From an uncultured cyanobacterium (lineage in GTDB: Bacteria > Cyanobacteriota > Cyanobacteriia > PCC-6307 > Cyanobiaceae): a stretch of DNA of 64,000 nt. Where the stretch lies: contig CAIOGZ010000092.1 of NCBI GenBank assembly GCA_903858015.1, positions 62,001 to 126,000 of the forward strand, read 5' to 3'. Positions within the stretch are counted from its first letter, which is position 1; the number at the start of each line of letters is the position of its first letter. The notes below the pieces were generated by a model. That model was not told the DNA's origin. It made no database searches and saw only the letters and a program-made list of their open reading frames with translations. This document shows positions 38,192-45,298 of the stretch, one piece after another. The position numbers were made by a program, and so were the translations under genes.

Positions 38192-38224
38192 GCAAAAAAC
38201 GCAATGCACGGCAAAAAACGCAAT
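38192..38224. promoter_or_regulatory. Direct repeat pair, possible AraC-type operator
   Basis: Two perfect copies of GCAAAAAACGCAAT (38192-38205 and 38211-38224), 19 bases start to start, in the divergent spacer between the AraC gene and the sulfatase gene. A partial third copy (GCAAAAAAC) lies at 38328. Confidence 0.55.
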
Positions 38225-38283
38225 TCCATCCCGTGACCTGCCAAGCAAGGCCAGGGGGTAGGGGCGCACCCGCAGGAGATCGG

Positions 38284-38318
38284 CAGCACAAAGCTGGCTG
38301 CTTCCAGCGCAAAGCTGG
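38284..38318. promoter_or_regulatory. Direct repeat pair with 21-bp phasing, possible AraC-type operator
   Basis: CAGCACAAAGCTGG (38284-38297) and CAGCGCAAAGCTGG (38305-38318), 21 bases start to start, two helical turns, which is the spacing AraC-family half-sites usually have. It lies 60-95 bases upstream of the sulfatase ATG. Confidence 0.55.
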
Positions 38319-38379
38319 ATCGTGCAAGCAAAAAACAGACGCCGTCGCTACGGTTTGATCAAGGCCCTTCCCTGCTCCG

Positions 38380-40734
38380 ATGCCCCTCAACGAATACAAA
38401 GCCGGTGCCGCCTTCCCCGGCGTGATCGGCCGCACCGCCGATGTATCGACCCCCGCCTGGCCGATGCCGAACCGGGCCAAGCAGGGGGCGGCCAACGTGC
38501 TTTACATCGTGCTCGATGACACCGGCTTCGGCCAGCTCGGTTGCTACGGCAGCCCGATCGCCACGCCCAATCTCGATGCCCTGGCCGCCGACGGGCTGCG
38601 CTTCAACAACATGCACACCACGGCGCTGTGTTCGCCGTCGCGCTCCTGCATGCTCAACGGCCGCAACCACCACTCCAACGGGCTGGCCTGCATCACCGAG
38701 GGGTCGATGGGCTTCCCGGGCTCGAACGGCATTATCCCGTTTGAGAATGGTTTTCTTTCTGAAATCTTACTGCAGCACGGCTACAACACCTACGCGATCG
38801 GCAAGTGGCACCTGACGCCCGCTGAGCAGTGCTCGGCGGCCGGCCCCTACGACCGCTGGCCCCTGGGCCGGGGCTTCGAGCGCTTCTACGGCTTCCTGGG
38901 CGGTGATACCCACCAGTACTACCCCGAATTAGTCCAGGACAACTCCCAGGTGGAACCGCCAGCCACCCCCGAGCAGGGCTACCACCTCACCGCCGATCTG
39001 GTCACCAAGGCCAAGGCGATGATCGCCGATTCGAAGCAGGTGGCACCCAATAAGCCCTTCTTCATGTACTTCTGCACCGGCGCCATGCATGCGCCCCACC
39101 ACGTGCCGAAGGAATGGGCCGATAAGTACAAGGGCAAGTTTGATGGCGGCTGGGATGCCTACCGCGACTACACCTTCGCGCGCCAGAAGGAGCTGGGCAT
39201 CATTCCGGCCGACACGGTGCTGTCGCGCCACGACCCCGACGTGCCCGACTGGAATGGGCTCTCGGCGGAAGAGAAGCGCCTCTACGCCCGCATGATGGAG
39301 GTGTTCGCCGGCTTCCTGGAGCACACCGACCATTACATCGGCGAACTGATTGATTTCCTCAAGGAAATCGGCGAATACGACAACACCATGATCATGGTGA
39401 TCTCCGACAACGGCGCCAGCTCCGAGGGGGGGCCAACGGGTTCGGTGAACGAGGGCAAGTTTTTTAACAACGTGCCCGAAAATCTGGCCCAGAACCTTGC
39501 CGCCATCGACGACATCGGCGGCCCGAAGTACTTCAACCACTACCCCTGGGGCTGGACCCACGCCGGCAACACCCCCTTCCGCCGCTGGAAGCGCGAAACC
39601 TACCGGGGCGGCACCAGCGATCCATTCATCGTGAGCTGGCCCCAGGGCATCGCCGCCCGCGGCGAGGTGCGCAGCCAGTACTGCCATGCGATCGACATGG
39701 TGCCCACGGTGCTCGAAGCGCTCGGCATCGAGCCCCCCAGCGCCATTAAGGGGGTAACCCAGAGCCCGATCGAAGGATTCTCCCTAACCGGCTGCTTCGA
39801 CAATCCCGCCGCAAAGAGCCTGCATCTCAGCCAATACTTCGAAATGTTTGGCCATCGCTCGCTCTATCACGATGGTTGGCGGGCGGTGTGCCCCTGGCCG
39901 GGTACTTCGTTTGTGGAATCGGGCCGCCGCTTCGGGGATCCGATCAGCTACGACCAACTGATCCAGCTCGATGCCCACGGCTGGGAGCTTTACAACATCA
40001 ACACCGACTTCGCCGAAACCTCCAACCTGGCCGCCAGCGAACGCGACCGCCTGATCGCCATGATCGGCATGTGGTATGTGGAGGCCGGTAAGTACAAGGT
40101 GCTACCGATCGACAGCCGCGGCACCCTGCGCTTCGCGGTGGAGCGGCCCCAGATCGCAGCCGACCGGCAGCGCTACATCTATTACCCCGGCACCCAAATG
40201 GTGCCCGCCAACGCGGCCCCCAGGGTGCTGAACCGGCCCCATTCGATTTCGGTGGAGCTGGAGGTGCCCGAGGGCGGCGCCGAAGGGGTGCTGTTCAGCA
40301 TGGGCGGCAACGATGGCGGCTTCGCCTTCTACGTACAAAACGGCCTGCTCACCTACGGCTACAACTACGTGGCCGAACAATTCTTCCACGTGCGCTCCAG
40401 CGGCCCGATCCCGGCCGGCCACCACATCGTGAGCGCCGAGTTCACCCCCAGCGGCGCGCCCGACATCGCCAACGGCAAGGGCACCCCCGCCAAGGTGGTG
40501 TTGTTCGTGGACGGCCAAGCCGTGGGCGAGGGGGATCTCCCCGTGACGATTCCGCTCAGCCTGGGGCTGGCGGCCGGCGTGGCGGTGGGCGCCGATCCGG
40601 GCTCGCCGGCGATGCCGGACTACAAGCCCCCCTTCGCCTATGGCGGCAAAATCAAGCGGGCCCTGGTGGATGTGAGCGGCACGCCGATTGAGGACATGGA
40701 GCACAAGATGCGGGAGATCCTGGCTCGGCAGTAG
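38380..40734 (+). CDS. Arylsulfatase (formylglycine-dependent sulfatase)
   Basis: 784 residues. N-terminal sulfatase fold with metal ligands in VLYIVLDDTGFG (Asp46/Asp47), the modification motif TTALCSPSRSCML with Cys84 (CxPxR), GKWHLTP, HAPHHVPKEWADKYKGKFD and MVISDNGASSEGG. A ~150-residue C-terminal beta-rich domain follows (SISVELEVPEGGAEGVLF...). No signal peptide is seen, so it is probably cytoplasmic. It needs a formylglycine-generating enzyme, supplied by the gene at 36058. It would release sulfate from organic sulfate esters. Confidence 0.93.
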   Translation: MPLNEYKAGAAFPGVIGRTADVSTPAWPMPNRAKQGAANVLYIVLDDTGFGQLGCYGSPIATPNLDALAADGLRFNNMHTTALCSPSRSCMLNGRNHHSNGLACITEGSMGFPGSNGIIPFENGFLSEILLQHGYNTYAIGKWHLTPAEQCSAAGPYDRWPLGRGFERFYGFLGGDTHQYYPELVQDNSQVEPPATPEQGYHLTADLVTKAKAMIADSKQVAPNKPFFMYFCTGAMHAPHHVPKEWADKYKGKFDGGWDAYRDYTFARQKELGIIPADTVLSRHDPDVPDWNGLSAEEKRLYARMMEVFAGFLEHTDHYIGELIDFLKEIGEYDNTMIMVISDNGASSEGGPTGSVNEGKFFNNVPENLAQNLAAIDDIGGPKYFNHYPWGWTHAGNTPFRRWKRETYRGGTSDPFIVSWPQGIAARGEVRSQYCHAIDMVPTVLEALGIEPPSAIKGVTQSPIEGFSLTGCFDNPAAKSLHLSQYFEMFGHRSLYHDGWRAVCPWPGTSFVESGRRFGDPISYDQLIQLDAHGWELYNINTDFAETSNLAASERDRLIAMIGMWYVEAGKYKVLPIDSRGTLRFAVERPQIAADRQRYIYYPGTQMVPANAAPRVLNRPHSISVELEVPEGGAEGVLFSMGGNDGGFAFYVQNGLLTYGYNYVAEQFFHVRSSGPIPAGHHIVSAEFTPSGAPDIANGKGTPAKVVLFVDGQAVGEGDLPVTIPLSLGLAAGVAVGADPGSPAMPDYKPPFAYGGKIKRALVDVSGTPIEDMEHKMREILARQ

Positions 40735-40750
40735 GTAAGAATCTGCAGCG

Positions 40751-40806
40751 TCGAGCCCATTAATCCTAAAAAGATAGAGTTATCATCACTGGGTTAATGG
40801 GCCCGA
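40751..40806. repeat. Inverted repeat downstream of the sulfatase gene
   Basis: Arms TCGAGCCCATTAATCC (40751-40766) and GGGTTAATGGGCCCGA (40791-40806) match in 14 of 16 positions, the two mismatches being G-U compatible in RNA, around a 24-base A/T-rich loop. No T-run follows, so it is not a textbook terminator, but its position suits transcription ending or a site bounding the cassette region. Confidence 0.6.
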
Positions 40807-41091
40807 CTCGATCTGCTTAGCTGGATCCAGTTGAGGAAGCTTTAGTCTTTTTCGAGGAGCACTTGGATTTATTCATATCTTTAGCTCGAACTGGGCCTTG
40901 CCAGACATCCATGCATCGGTCTAGGAGCCGGCAAAAAGCATTGGCGAGCCAGATATTGCCGCTCAGGCCAGCACCAACCAGCCCAGACTCAGGGCGCGAT
41001 GGTTAACATCTTTGCCTGATCCGATCGGCTCGGATCCCAGCTCAGACTGAGGCCGATCGCCGGGCGATGCCAAGGCCCGCCCCACCACTCC
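40807..41091. other. Intergenic stretch with a possible decayed minus-strand gene end
   Basis: On the minus strand a frame from about 41001 to 40817 reads GLVGAGLSGNIWLANAFCRL and MDVWQGPVRAKDMNKSKC before a stop, without a clear start codon. The composition is protein-like, but I recognise no family. It may be the tail of a lost gene. Confidence 0.3.
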
Positions 41092-41781
41092 ATGCTCACC
41101 ATGACCAAGGGCTGGCCGCACGAAACCCGATCGCCCCGCCAACAGCCCCCCAGCCGCTCGCGACTGCCGGAGCGCCTGCAGCGGCTGCTGGGGGCCCTAA
41201 TCGCAGCCGCGGGCGCCTACCTAATCACCCGCCAGCTGGCGGCCCTGCCCTCCACCTTCCTTGCGGCGTTGCTGCTGGCGGGGGGCTCGATCCTCAGCGG
41301 CCGGGCCATCGCCGCCTGGGCCTGGGGGGCGGTGCTGGGGGCCGGCTGCGGCGGCCTGCTGGGCAGCGCCATGGTGGTGGCCGAGAAGATCCACTCCACC
41401 AATCCCCACGAAGGCCTCAACCTGCGGCTGGCGCTGCTGGCTTGCCTGATGGTGGCGGGGGCGATCGGCGGCCGCAGCTTCAGCCTCGATGCCAACCACC
41501 CGGATCGCCGGCCCCCGAAGGACACCCTGCGCTCCGCCAGCGCCCTCACCACCGGCATCTTCGCGGCCGTGGTCACCCTGGCCTTCCTCCATTCCGGCCT
41601 CGATGAAGCCCGCGCCGTGGGCAGCCGGCTGAGCACCTCGCTCACCATCTTGGTGCTGGCCCTTACCGGGCCCGGCTGGTTGGTGCACCTGCTGGGGGAT
41701 CGGGCTGGGCGGCCAACGGCTGAACAGCCCAGGGCTGGACAGCCAGGGGCTAGGCAGCCAGGGGCTGGAAGGCAGCGCTAA
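41092..41781 (+). CDS. Hypothetical membrane protein, C terminus repetitive
   Basis: 229 residues with about five hydrophobic helices (RLLGALIAAAGAYLITRQL, TFLAALLLAGGSILSG, AVLGAGCGGLLGSAMVV, RLALLACLMVAGAIGG, LTILVLALTGPGWLVHLLG). The last ~25 residues come from an in-frame tandem repeat of GGCAGCCAGGGGCT. I recognise no family. Part of this gene (33 bases of its 5' region and the last ~200 bases) is present again at 44844-45057 with the middle deleted. Its 3' end abuts the IntI remnant. Confidence 0.6.
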   Translation: MLTMTKGWPHETRSPRQQPPSRSRLPERLQRLLGALIAAAGAYLITRQLAALPSTFLAALLLAGGSILSGRAIAAWAWGAVLGAGCGGLLGSAMVVAEKIHSTNPHEGLNLRLALLACLMVAGAIGGRSFSLDANHPDRRPPKDTLRSASALTTGIFAAVVTLAFLHSGLDEARAVGSRLSTSLTILVLALTGPGWLVHLLGDRAGRPTAEQPRAGQPGARQPGAGRQR

Positions 41782-41935
41782 GGGGGTGGGGCCAGAAGTG
41801 CCGCACCATTGAGGAGTTGCTGGGCCCCAGGGACTTGAACATCACGATGATCTATCCCCATGTGCCCAACTGCGGCCCACCCAGGGGGCGCAGGCCTGCA
41901 GACCTTGTGTAGCTAATCGAACATGGGGTTATCGG
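41582..41935 (+). repeat. Direct repeat, copy 1 (membrane gene end, integrase end, attC left arm)
   Basis: This stretch recurs at 44875-45212 with few substitutions and one missing 15-base repeat unit. It contains the 3' end of the membrane protein gene, the integrase C-terminal remnant and the left end of an attC-like site. Confidence 0.85.
41799..41912 (+). pseudogene. C-terminal remnant of an integron integrase (IntI-like), copy 1
   Basis: The 37 codons before the TAG at 41910 read CRTIEELLGPRDLNITMIYP and HVPNCGPPRGRRPADLV. They align with the end of IntI-type tyrosine recombinases (xRTVQELLGHxDVSTTMIYTHVxxxGxxGVRSPxD), including the catalytic tyrosine in TMIYPHV. The R-K-HxxR part of the enzyme is absent: upstream is the membrane protein gene. 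It cannot be a functional enzyme. An attC-like site starts four bases after the stop. Confidence 0.75.
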
Positions 41936-42089
41936 ACCCGCAAACCACGCCAATTTTTGGCTGATGCTCGCCGGGGGGCACTGCAGAGCAATGGTTTTTA
42001 GGTTGTCGAGCCCGATGCCTCAGCGTGGTTCTCGGAGAGTGGGAGCACTCGGGGCGTGGTTCTCGGAACCTCCCAATAAAGAGTTAGGC
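41916..42089 (+). other. attC-like recombination site, 174 bp (site 1)
   Basis: Begins at ATCGAAC (41916-41922, close to RYYYAAC) and ends with GTTAGGC (42083-42089, fits GTTRRRY). Inverted arms: AACCACGCC (41943-41951) against GGCGTGGTT (42053-42061). The right arm GCGTGGTTCTCGGA is present twice, 31 bases apart (42023 and 42054). Site 2 has the same length and layout. It lies directly after the integrase remnant. Confidence 0.72.
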
Positions 42090-42118
42090 ATCACAGAAAG
42101 CCAGCCACACCACTAGCA

Positions 42119-42146
42119 TTGCGATGGCGACCCTACTGTGTAGACT
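42119..42146 (+). promoter_or_regulatory. Possible promoter of the vapBC cassette
   Basis: TTGCGA (42119-42124) and TAGACT (42141-42146) with 16 bases between, 20 bases before the VapB ATG. A strong AGAGGAG ribosome-binding site follows at 42153-42159. Confidence 0.5.
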
Positions 42147-42165
42147 CTTCACAGAGGAGTCACAC

Positions 42166-42369
42166 ATGGCCACGAATCTTGCTCTCGACCAGGAGCTGCT
42201 CGATCGAGCCTTCCGCGTAAGTGGAGAGCCGACCAAGAAAGCCGCAGTCACCCGAGCCCTTCAGGAGTTCATCGCCCGGAGAGAACAGCGGCGGGTCGCA
42301 GAGCTTTTTGGAAAGCTTGAGTGGGACGCTTCGTTCGATTACAAGGCTGAACGGGCTCGCAAGCAGTGA
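42166..42369 (+). CDS. vapB: VapB-family antitoxin
   Basis: 67 residues from ATG 42166, placed by AGAGGAG six bases upstream. N-terminal strand-helix-helix (MATNLALDQELLDRAFRVSG, TKKAAVTRALQEFIARREQR) is the VapB type II form that binds DNA, and the C-terminal helix (ELFGKLEWDASFDYKAERAR) blocks the toxin. The stop overlaps the toxin's GTG start (GTGA). It is the first gene of the cassette bounded by attC sites 1 and 2. Confidence 0.9.
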   Translation: MATNLALDQELLDRAFRVSGEPTKKAAVTRALQEFIARREQRRVAELFGKLEWDASFDYKAERARKQ

Positions 42370-42773
42370 GTCTTCTTGTTGACACGAGCGTCTGGTCACT
42401 GGCTCTGCGCCGTGATGTTGAGCAATCCGCACCCGAGGTAGTGGCCCTCCGCCACGCACTTCTGGGGACAGATCAGGTCTTCACGACAGGACTGGTCCTC
42501 CAGGAGCTGCTGCAAGGCTTTGCTGGGCCGAAGGACCGAGCCCAGCTGATCGATCGCCTCTCAGCGCTCGCCTTCCTCCAGCCGGTTAAGGAAGATCACA
42601 TCGAAGCAGCAGAAGTCCGTAACTCCTGCCGTCGTTGCGGCGTGCAAGTTGGCACCATTGACGCCCTACTCATCCAGCTCTGTCGCAAAAATGATCTGAC
42701 CCTGTTGACGACGGACCAAGACTTTCACGCAGCCACCAAGCACGTTGAGTTCAGGTTGTGGAGCGCAAGGTGA
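42366..42773 (+). CDS. vapC: VapC-type PIN-domain ribonuclease toxin
   Basis: 135 residues, complete PIN site: Asp6 (SLLVDTSVWSLAL), Glu47 (LVLQELLQG), Asp99 (VGTIDALLIQLC) and Asp117 (LTTDQDF). It is a ribonuclease toxin held in check by the adjacent VapB. Toxin-antitoxin pairs with their own promoter are typical passengers of sedentary integrons, where they stabilise the array. GC content is lower than in the core genes. Confidence 0.92.
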   Translation: MSLLVDTSVWSLALRRDVEQSAPEVVALRHALLGTDQVFTTGLVLQELLQGFAGPKDRAQLIDRLSALAFLQPVKEDHIEAAEVRNSCRRCGVQVGTIDALLIQLCRKNDLTLLTTDQDFHAATKHVEFRLWSAR

Positions 42774-42917
42774 TGGTTAATCCCTGTAGCGCCCCAGCCC
42801 CGCCGGTAGTCGCCGCTCTCCTCGATCGTTGGGTGCCACGACTGCCAAGGGTTGCCTCTTTCCAGCTGCGCGAATGACAAGAATGGCCAAGCCAGTCGAT
42901 CCCGGCTGGTGTATCAA
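42774..42917. other. Non-coding tail of the vapBC cassette
   Basis: About 145 bases between the vapC stop and attC-like site 2. No gene or repeat recognised. Confidence 0.5.
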
Positions 42918-43091
42918 CAAGAACATGTGGTTATCGGACCCGTGAACCACAGCAACATTATGGAGGTCGCAGACCAAAGCCTATGCAGCAACAGGGTTTC
43001 CGGTCACCTCTGCAGCTGCTCTTTCTGTGGTTCACGGAAAGGAACGGCCGGCCGGTGGTGGTTCACGGAACCACCGATTAACAAGTTAGGT
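42918..43091 (+). other. attC-like recombination site, 174 bp (site 2)
   Basis: From CAAGAAC (42918-42924, degenerate left core) to GTTAGGT (43085-43091, fits GTTRRRY). Inverted arms CGTGAACCAC (42941-42950) and GTGGTTCACG (43058-43067) are perfect over 10 bases; TTATCGG near the left end pairs with CCGATTAA near the right end. The right arm GTGGTTCACGGAA is again present twice, 31 bases apart (43027 and 43058). Length and layout are the same as in site 1, with coordinated changes in both arms. Confidence 0.75.
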
Positions 43092-43096
43092 CACAC

Positions 43097-43420
43097 ATGA
43101 GAGATCGCGTACAACCAAGAAAGCTGGTGCTGGCCTTCTTCGGATTTGGGCTGTTTTTGTCCTGCTCGACGAGCGTCTGGGGGTTGGTATCTAGCCTGTT
43201 TAAGCTCAATGAGAATCAGATATTGTACTTATTCTCAACCTCTGCTCAGGTGCTCGCAGGCATATATGGCCTTACCTTGACAGGATTTATTGTCAGCCGA
43301 CATCGAAAACTGGTGGCGCAGTTTTGGATGTCGGTTGACAACGCCATTCACCTGAGCCGCCACCGAGTAGTCTTGGCTTATTCCACAGTCTTTCTGCGGC
43401 CAGGTGATGGCGAGCGTTAG
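43097..43420 (+). CDS. Small cassette-borne membrane protein, probably C-terminally altered
   Basis: 107 residues starting six bases after the attC core, the usual position of a cassette gene. Two membrane helices: VLAFFGFGLFLSCSTSVWGL and LFSTSAQVLAGIYGLTLTGF, separated by SSLFKLNENQILY. From about residue 80 the frame runs into attC-like site 3 and its stop codon TAG is part of the GTTAGAC core, so the real C terminus is probably lost or changed. No function known. Confidence 0.6.
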   Translation: MRDRVQPRKLVLAFFGFGLFLSCSTSVWGLVSSLFKLNENQILYLFSTSAQVLAGIYGLTLTGFIVSRHRKLVAQFWMSVDNAIHLSRHRVVLAYSTVFLRPGDGER

Positions 43421-43422
43421 AC
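43336..43422 (+). other. attC-like recombination site, 87 bp (site 3)
   Basis: Left core ends in AAC (43336-43342) and right core is GTTAGAC (43416-43422). Left arm CGCCATTCACCTGAGCCGC (43342-43360) pairs with right arm GCGGCCAGGTGATGGCG (43396-43412) over 17 bases once one T and one A in the left arm are left unpaired, six bases apart. Such extrahelical bases are the hallmark of folded attC sites, and site 4 has the same two. Confidence 0.8.
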
Positions 43423-43868
43423 GCCGTCATGCTCGCCAAGTCTCCACGGTGTCGCCCTTCGGAGGGTGGCAAGTTCTGATGACACGGATTCAGGTTATCC
43501 TGAGAGGGCATTGACACTGGAAAACGATTATTTTGAACGGCTGGGATACGCTGCTTCAATGATTTGTTGGCTCAAGAGATGTCGAGCTGCTTGGGTCTAT
43601 TCATGGCAGTGATCTCGAGGCGAATACTGCGCAGACTGAGACGGAGATCACGGGAAAGTTCGCGATCAAAAACTTGGAGATTCCTCCGGTATTGTTGAAT
43701 AAAAACATCATCAATGGCATTTAAGTGTCAAGTCCGAATGAGGTAGACGCGGATTTTCTTGCTAGAGGTTTCTCTTCATCTGATCCGAATGACATCGCTG
43801 GGCAAGCCAGCTTGGCCGGCGGTTGGTTGATTGGCCTGTGCTAAGGGTATTGGCCGAGCTGAGGGCGT
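43423..43868. other. Decayed cassette sequence without an intact gene
   Basis: A plus-strand frame reads IILNGWDTLLQ, then an in-frame TGA at 43558, then FVGSRDVELLGSIHGSDLEA and EITGKFAIKNLEIPPVLLNK up to a TAA at 43722. The peptide looks coding but is broken and has no start codon, so a gene has probably decayed here. Family not recognised. Confidence 0.4.
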
Positions 43869-44324
43869 TCAGGGCCTATTGAGCTCTTCCTGCAGCTTGT
43901 CCCAGTCCTGCGGCAGGTCACCGCGGCGCACCATCTGCTGGAAGACGGCGTAGCAATCATTGCGATCACCCTCCTTGCGGGGGAAGCCCAACCAGAGGAT
44001 CAGCAACACCTTTCGGCCATTGGCCTCGAAGACCCGAAAGAAAAGACGGTAGCGATCGGGCAGACCCAGCCCCTTGAGCCGTCCATAGCGCCGCAGCGGA
44101 CCCGTGAGGGCAAAGCGAGCGGCATAGGGATCTGCCGCGATCCGCTCCTTGATTCCCTCCATCACCGCGGCGAGCAGCTTGACCTGCGGATGCTGCAGGA
44201 AGCTCTGCTGATCGAGTTGCTGCTTGAGGCGTTTGACCTCAGCTTTGAGCTGCTCGTACTGGCGCGCGAACAGCTGGGGTTGGAAGACGATCTCCCAGCC
44301 ATGGCGCACCAGGGCCGATCTCAT
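43869..44324 (-). CDS. yhaV: YhaV-family RelE-fold mRNA interferase toxin
   Basis: 151 residues. HGWEIVFQPQLFARQYEQL at the start and the C-terminal core RFALTGPLRRYGRLKGLGLP, YRLFFRVFEANGRKVLLILW and LGFPRKEGDRNDCYAVF match YhaV toxins, ribosome-dependent ribonucleases. The ATG overlaps the antitoxin stop (ATGA). It is on the opposite strand to the other cassette genes and no attC core was found immediately on either side. Confidence 0.88.
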   Translation of the reverse strand: MRSALVRHGWEIVFQPQLFARQYEQLKAEVKRLKQQLDQQSFLQHPQVKLLAAVMEGIKERIAADPYAARFALTGPLRRYGRLKGLGLPDRYRLFFRVFEANGRKVLLILWLGFPRKEGDRNDCYAVFQQMVRRGDLPQDWDKLQEELNRP

Positions 44325-44677
44325 TCCTGCGCAGGCGCGCCCGCTGACTCCATCGTATCCACCGTGACACCGGCGAGCAGCTCATCGTCTTCTGCCGCCA
44401 TGGCCTCGGTGTAGGGCAGGGGCCCGGTTTCGACGGTCAACGCCTCACGGGTGAGCAGATCGAGGAAGAGACCGAGCATGAGGCTCCCATCCTCCGGCTC
44501 ACCGTTCTGCCGCTCGTTGGGCTCGAAGCGCATCAGCAGGGTGTCGTTGCTGAGCACCTCCACCTGCCCTGGGGCGCCACTGAACTGGGGGTGATCGCGG
44601 TAGAAGGCGGCAGCAAGCCGCAGACCGGAGGAGTTGCCGATCTGGGCCGGGGTGACGCGGTAGCGGGAAGAAGCCAT
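44321..44677 (-). CDS. prlF: PrlF-family antitoxin
   Basis: 118 residues. The N-terminal swapped-hairpin region (ASSRYRVTPAQIGNSSGLRL, AAFYRDHPQF, VEVLSNDTLLMRFEP) and the LMLGLFLDLLTREAL plus MAAEDDELLAGVTVD tail are those of the antitoxin partnered with YhaV. It would neutralise the toxin and repress the operon. Confidence 0.85.
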   Translation of the reverse strand: MASSRYRVTPAQIGNSSGLRLAAAFYRDHPQFSGAPGQVEVLSNDTLLMRFEPNERQNGEPEDGSLMLGLFLDLLTREALTVETGPLPYTEAMAAEDDELLAGVTVDTMESAGAPAQE

Positions 44678-44843
44678 GACAAAAACCCCGAACGCAGTGG
44701 ACTTACATCGCGTTAGTCCGAAACTCTAGGACCTTCTGGCCGTCGTGGCCAGGCCCTACACGGTGGTGCGCCTGGCTTGGGACACCCTGGAGCCGGCTTC
44801 GGCTGCACGTTGACGAAGCTGCGGGGGGTGGAACCAATGCATG
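44678..44843. other. Spacer between prlF and the second repeat copy
   Basis: Contains the presumed prlF promoter region on the minus strand, but no clear -10/-35 pair. No gene recognised. Confidence 0.4.
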
Positions 44844-45212
44844 GGGGGCCCTAATCGCAGCCGCGGGCGCCTACCTTCCTCCATTCCGGCCTCGATGAAG
44901 CCCGCGCCGTGGGCAGCCGGCTGAGCACCTCGCTCACCATCTTGGTGCTGGCCCTCACCGGGCCCGGCTGGTTGGTGCACCTGCTGGGCGATCGGGCTGC
45001 GCCGCCAACGGCTGGACAGCCAAGGGCAGGACAGCCAGGGGCTGGAAGGCAGCGCTAAGGGGCTGGCGCCAGGAGTGCCGCACCATTGAGGAGTTGCTGG
45101 GCCCCAGGGACTTGAACATCACGATGATCTATCGCCATGTGCCCAACTGCGGCCCACTCAGGGGGCGCAGGCCTGCAGCCCTTGTGTAGCAAATCGAACA
45201 TATGGTTATCGG
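44844..45212 (+). repeat. Direct repeat, copy 2, internally deleted
   Basis: Bases 44844-44877 match 41190-41222, and bases 44875-45212 match 41582-41935; the ~360 bases between them in copy 1 are missing, with a short CCT at the join. The copy keeps the membrane gene's last ~170 bases, the integrase end and the attC left arm. Confidence 0.85.
45076..45189 (+). pseudogene. C-terminal remnant of an integron integrase (IntI-like), copy 2
   Basis: Same 37 codons as at 41799-41912, ending in TAG at 45187, with MIYRHVPNCGPLRGRRPAAL in place of MIYPHVPNCGPPRGRRPADL. The catalytic tyrosine is kept. It is part of repeat copy 2 and is followed four bases later by a shortened attC-like site. Confidence 0.75.
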
Positions 45213-45236
45213 AAGCTGCCAATAAAGATTTAGACC
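45193..45236 (+). other. Deleted attC-like site
   Basis: ATCGAAC...GGTTATCGG (left end as in site 1) is joined directly to GCCAATAAAGATTTAGAC, which matches the right end of site 1 (CCCAATAAAGAGTTAGGC). The ~130-base centre, including both arms, is gone and the core reads TTTAGAC, so it no longer fits GTTRRRY. It should be inactive. Confidence 0.65.
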
Positions 45237-45264
45237 CACCGGAAGGCCACTTATTGTGGCGAAG

Positions 45265-45293
45265 TTGACGGGTTGCCTTTCCGTAGCTACTAT
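45265..45293 (+). promoter_or_regulatory. Probable promoter of brnTA
   Basis: TTGACG (45265-45270) and TACTAT (45288-45293) with 17 bases between, directly before the brnT start. Confidence 0.55.
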
Positions 45294-45298
45294 AAAGC

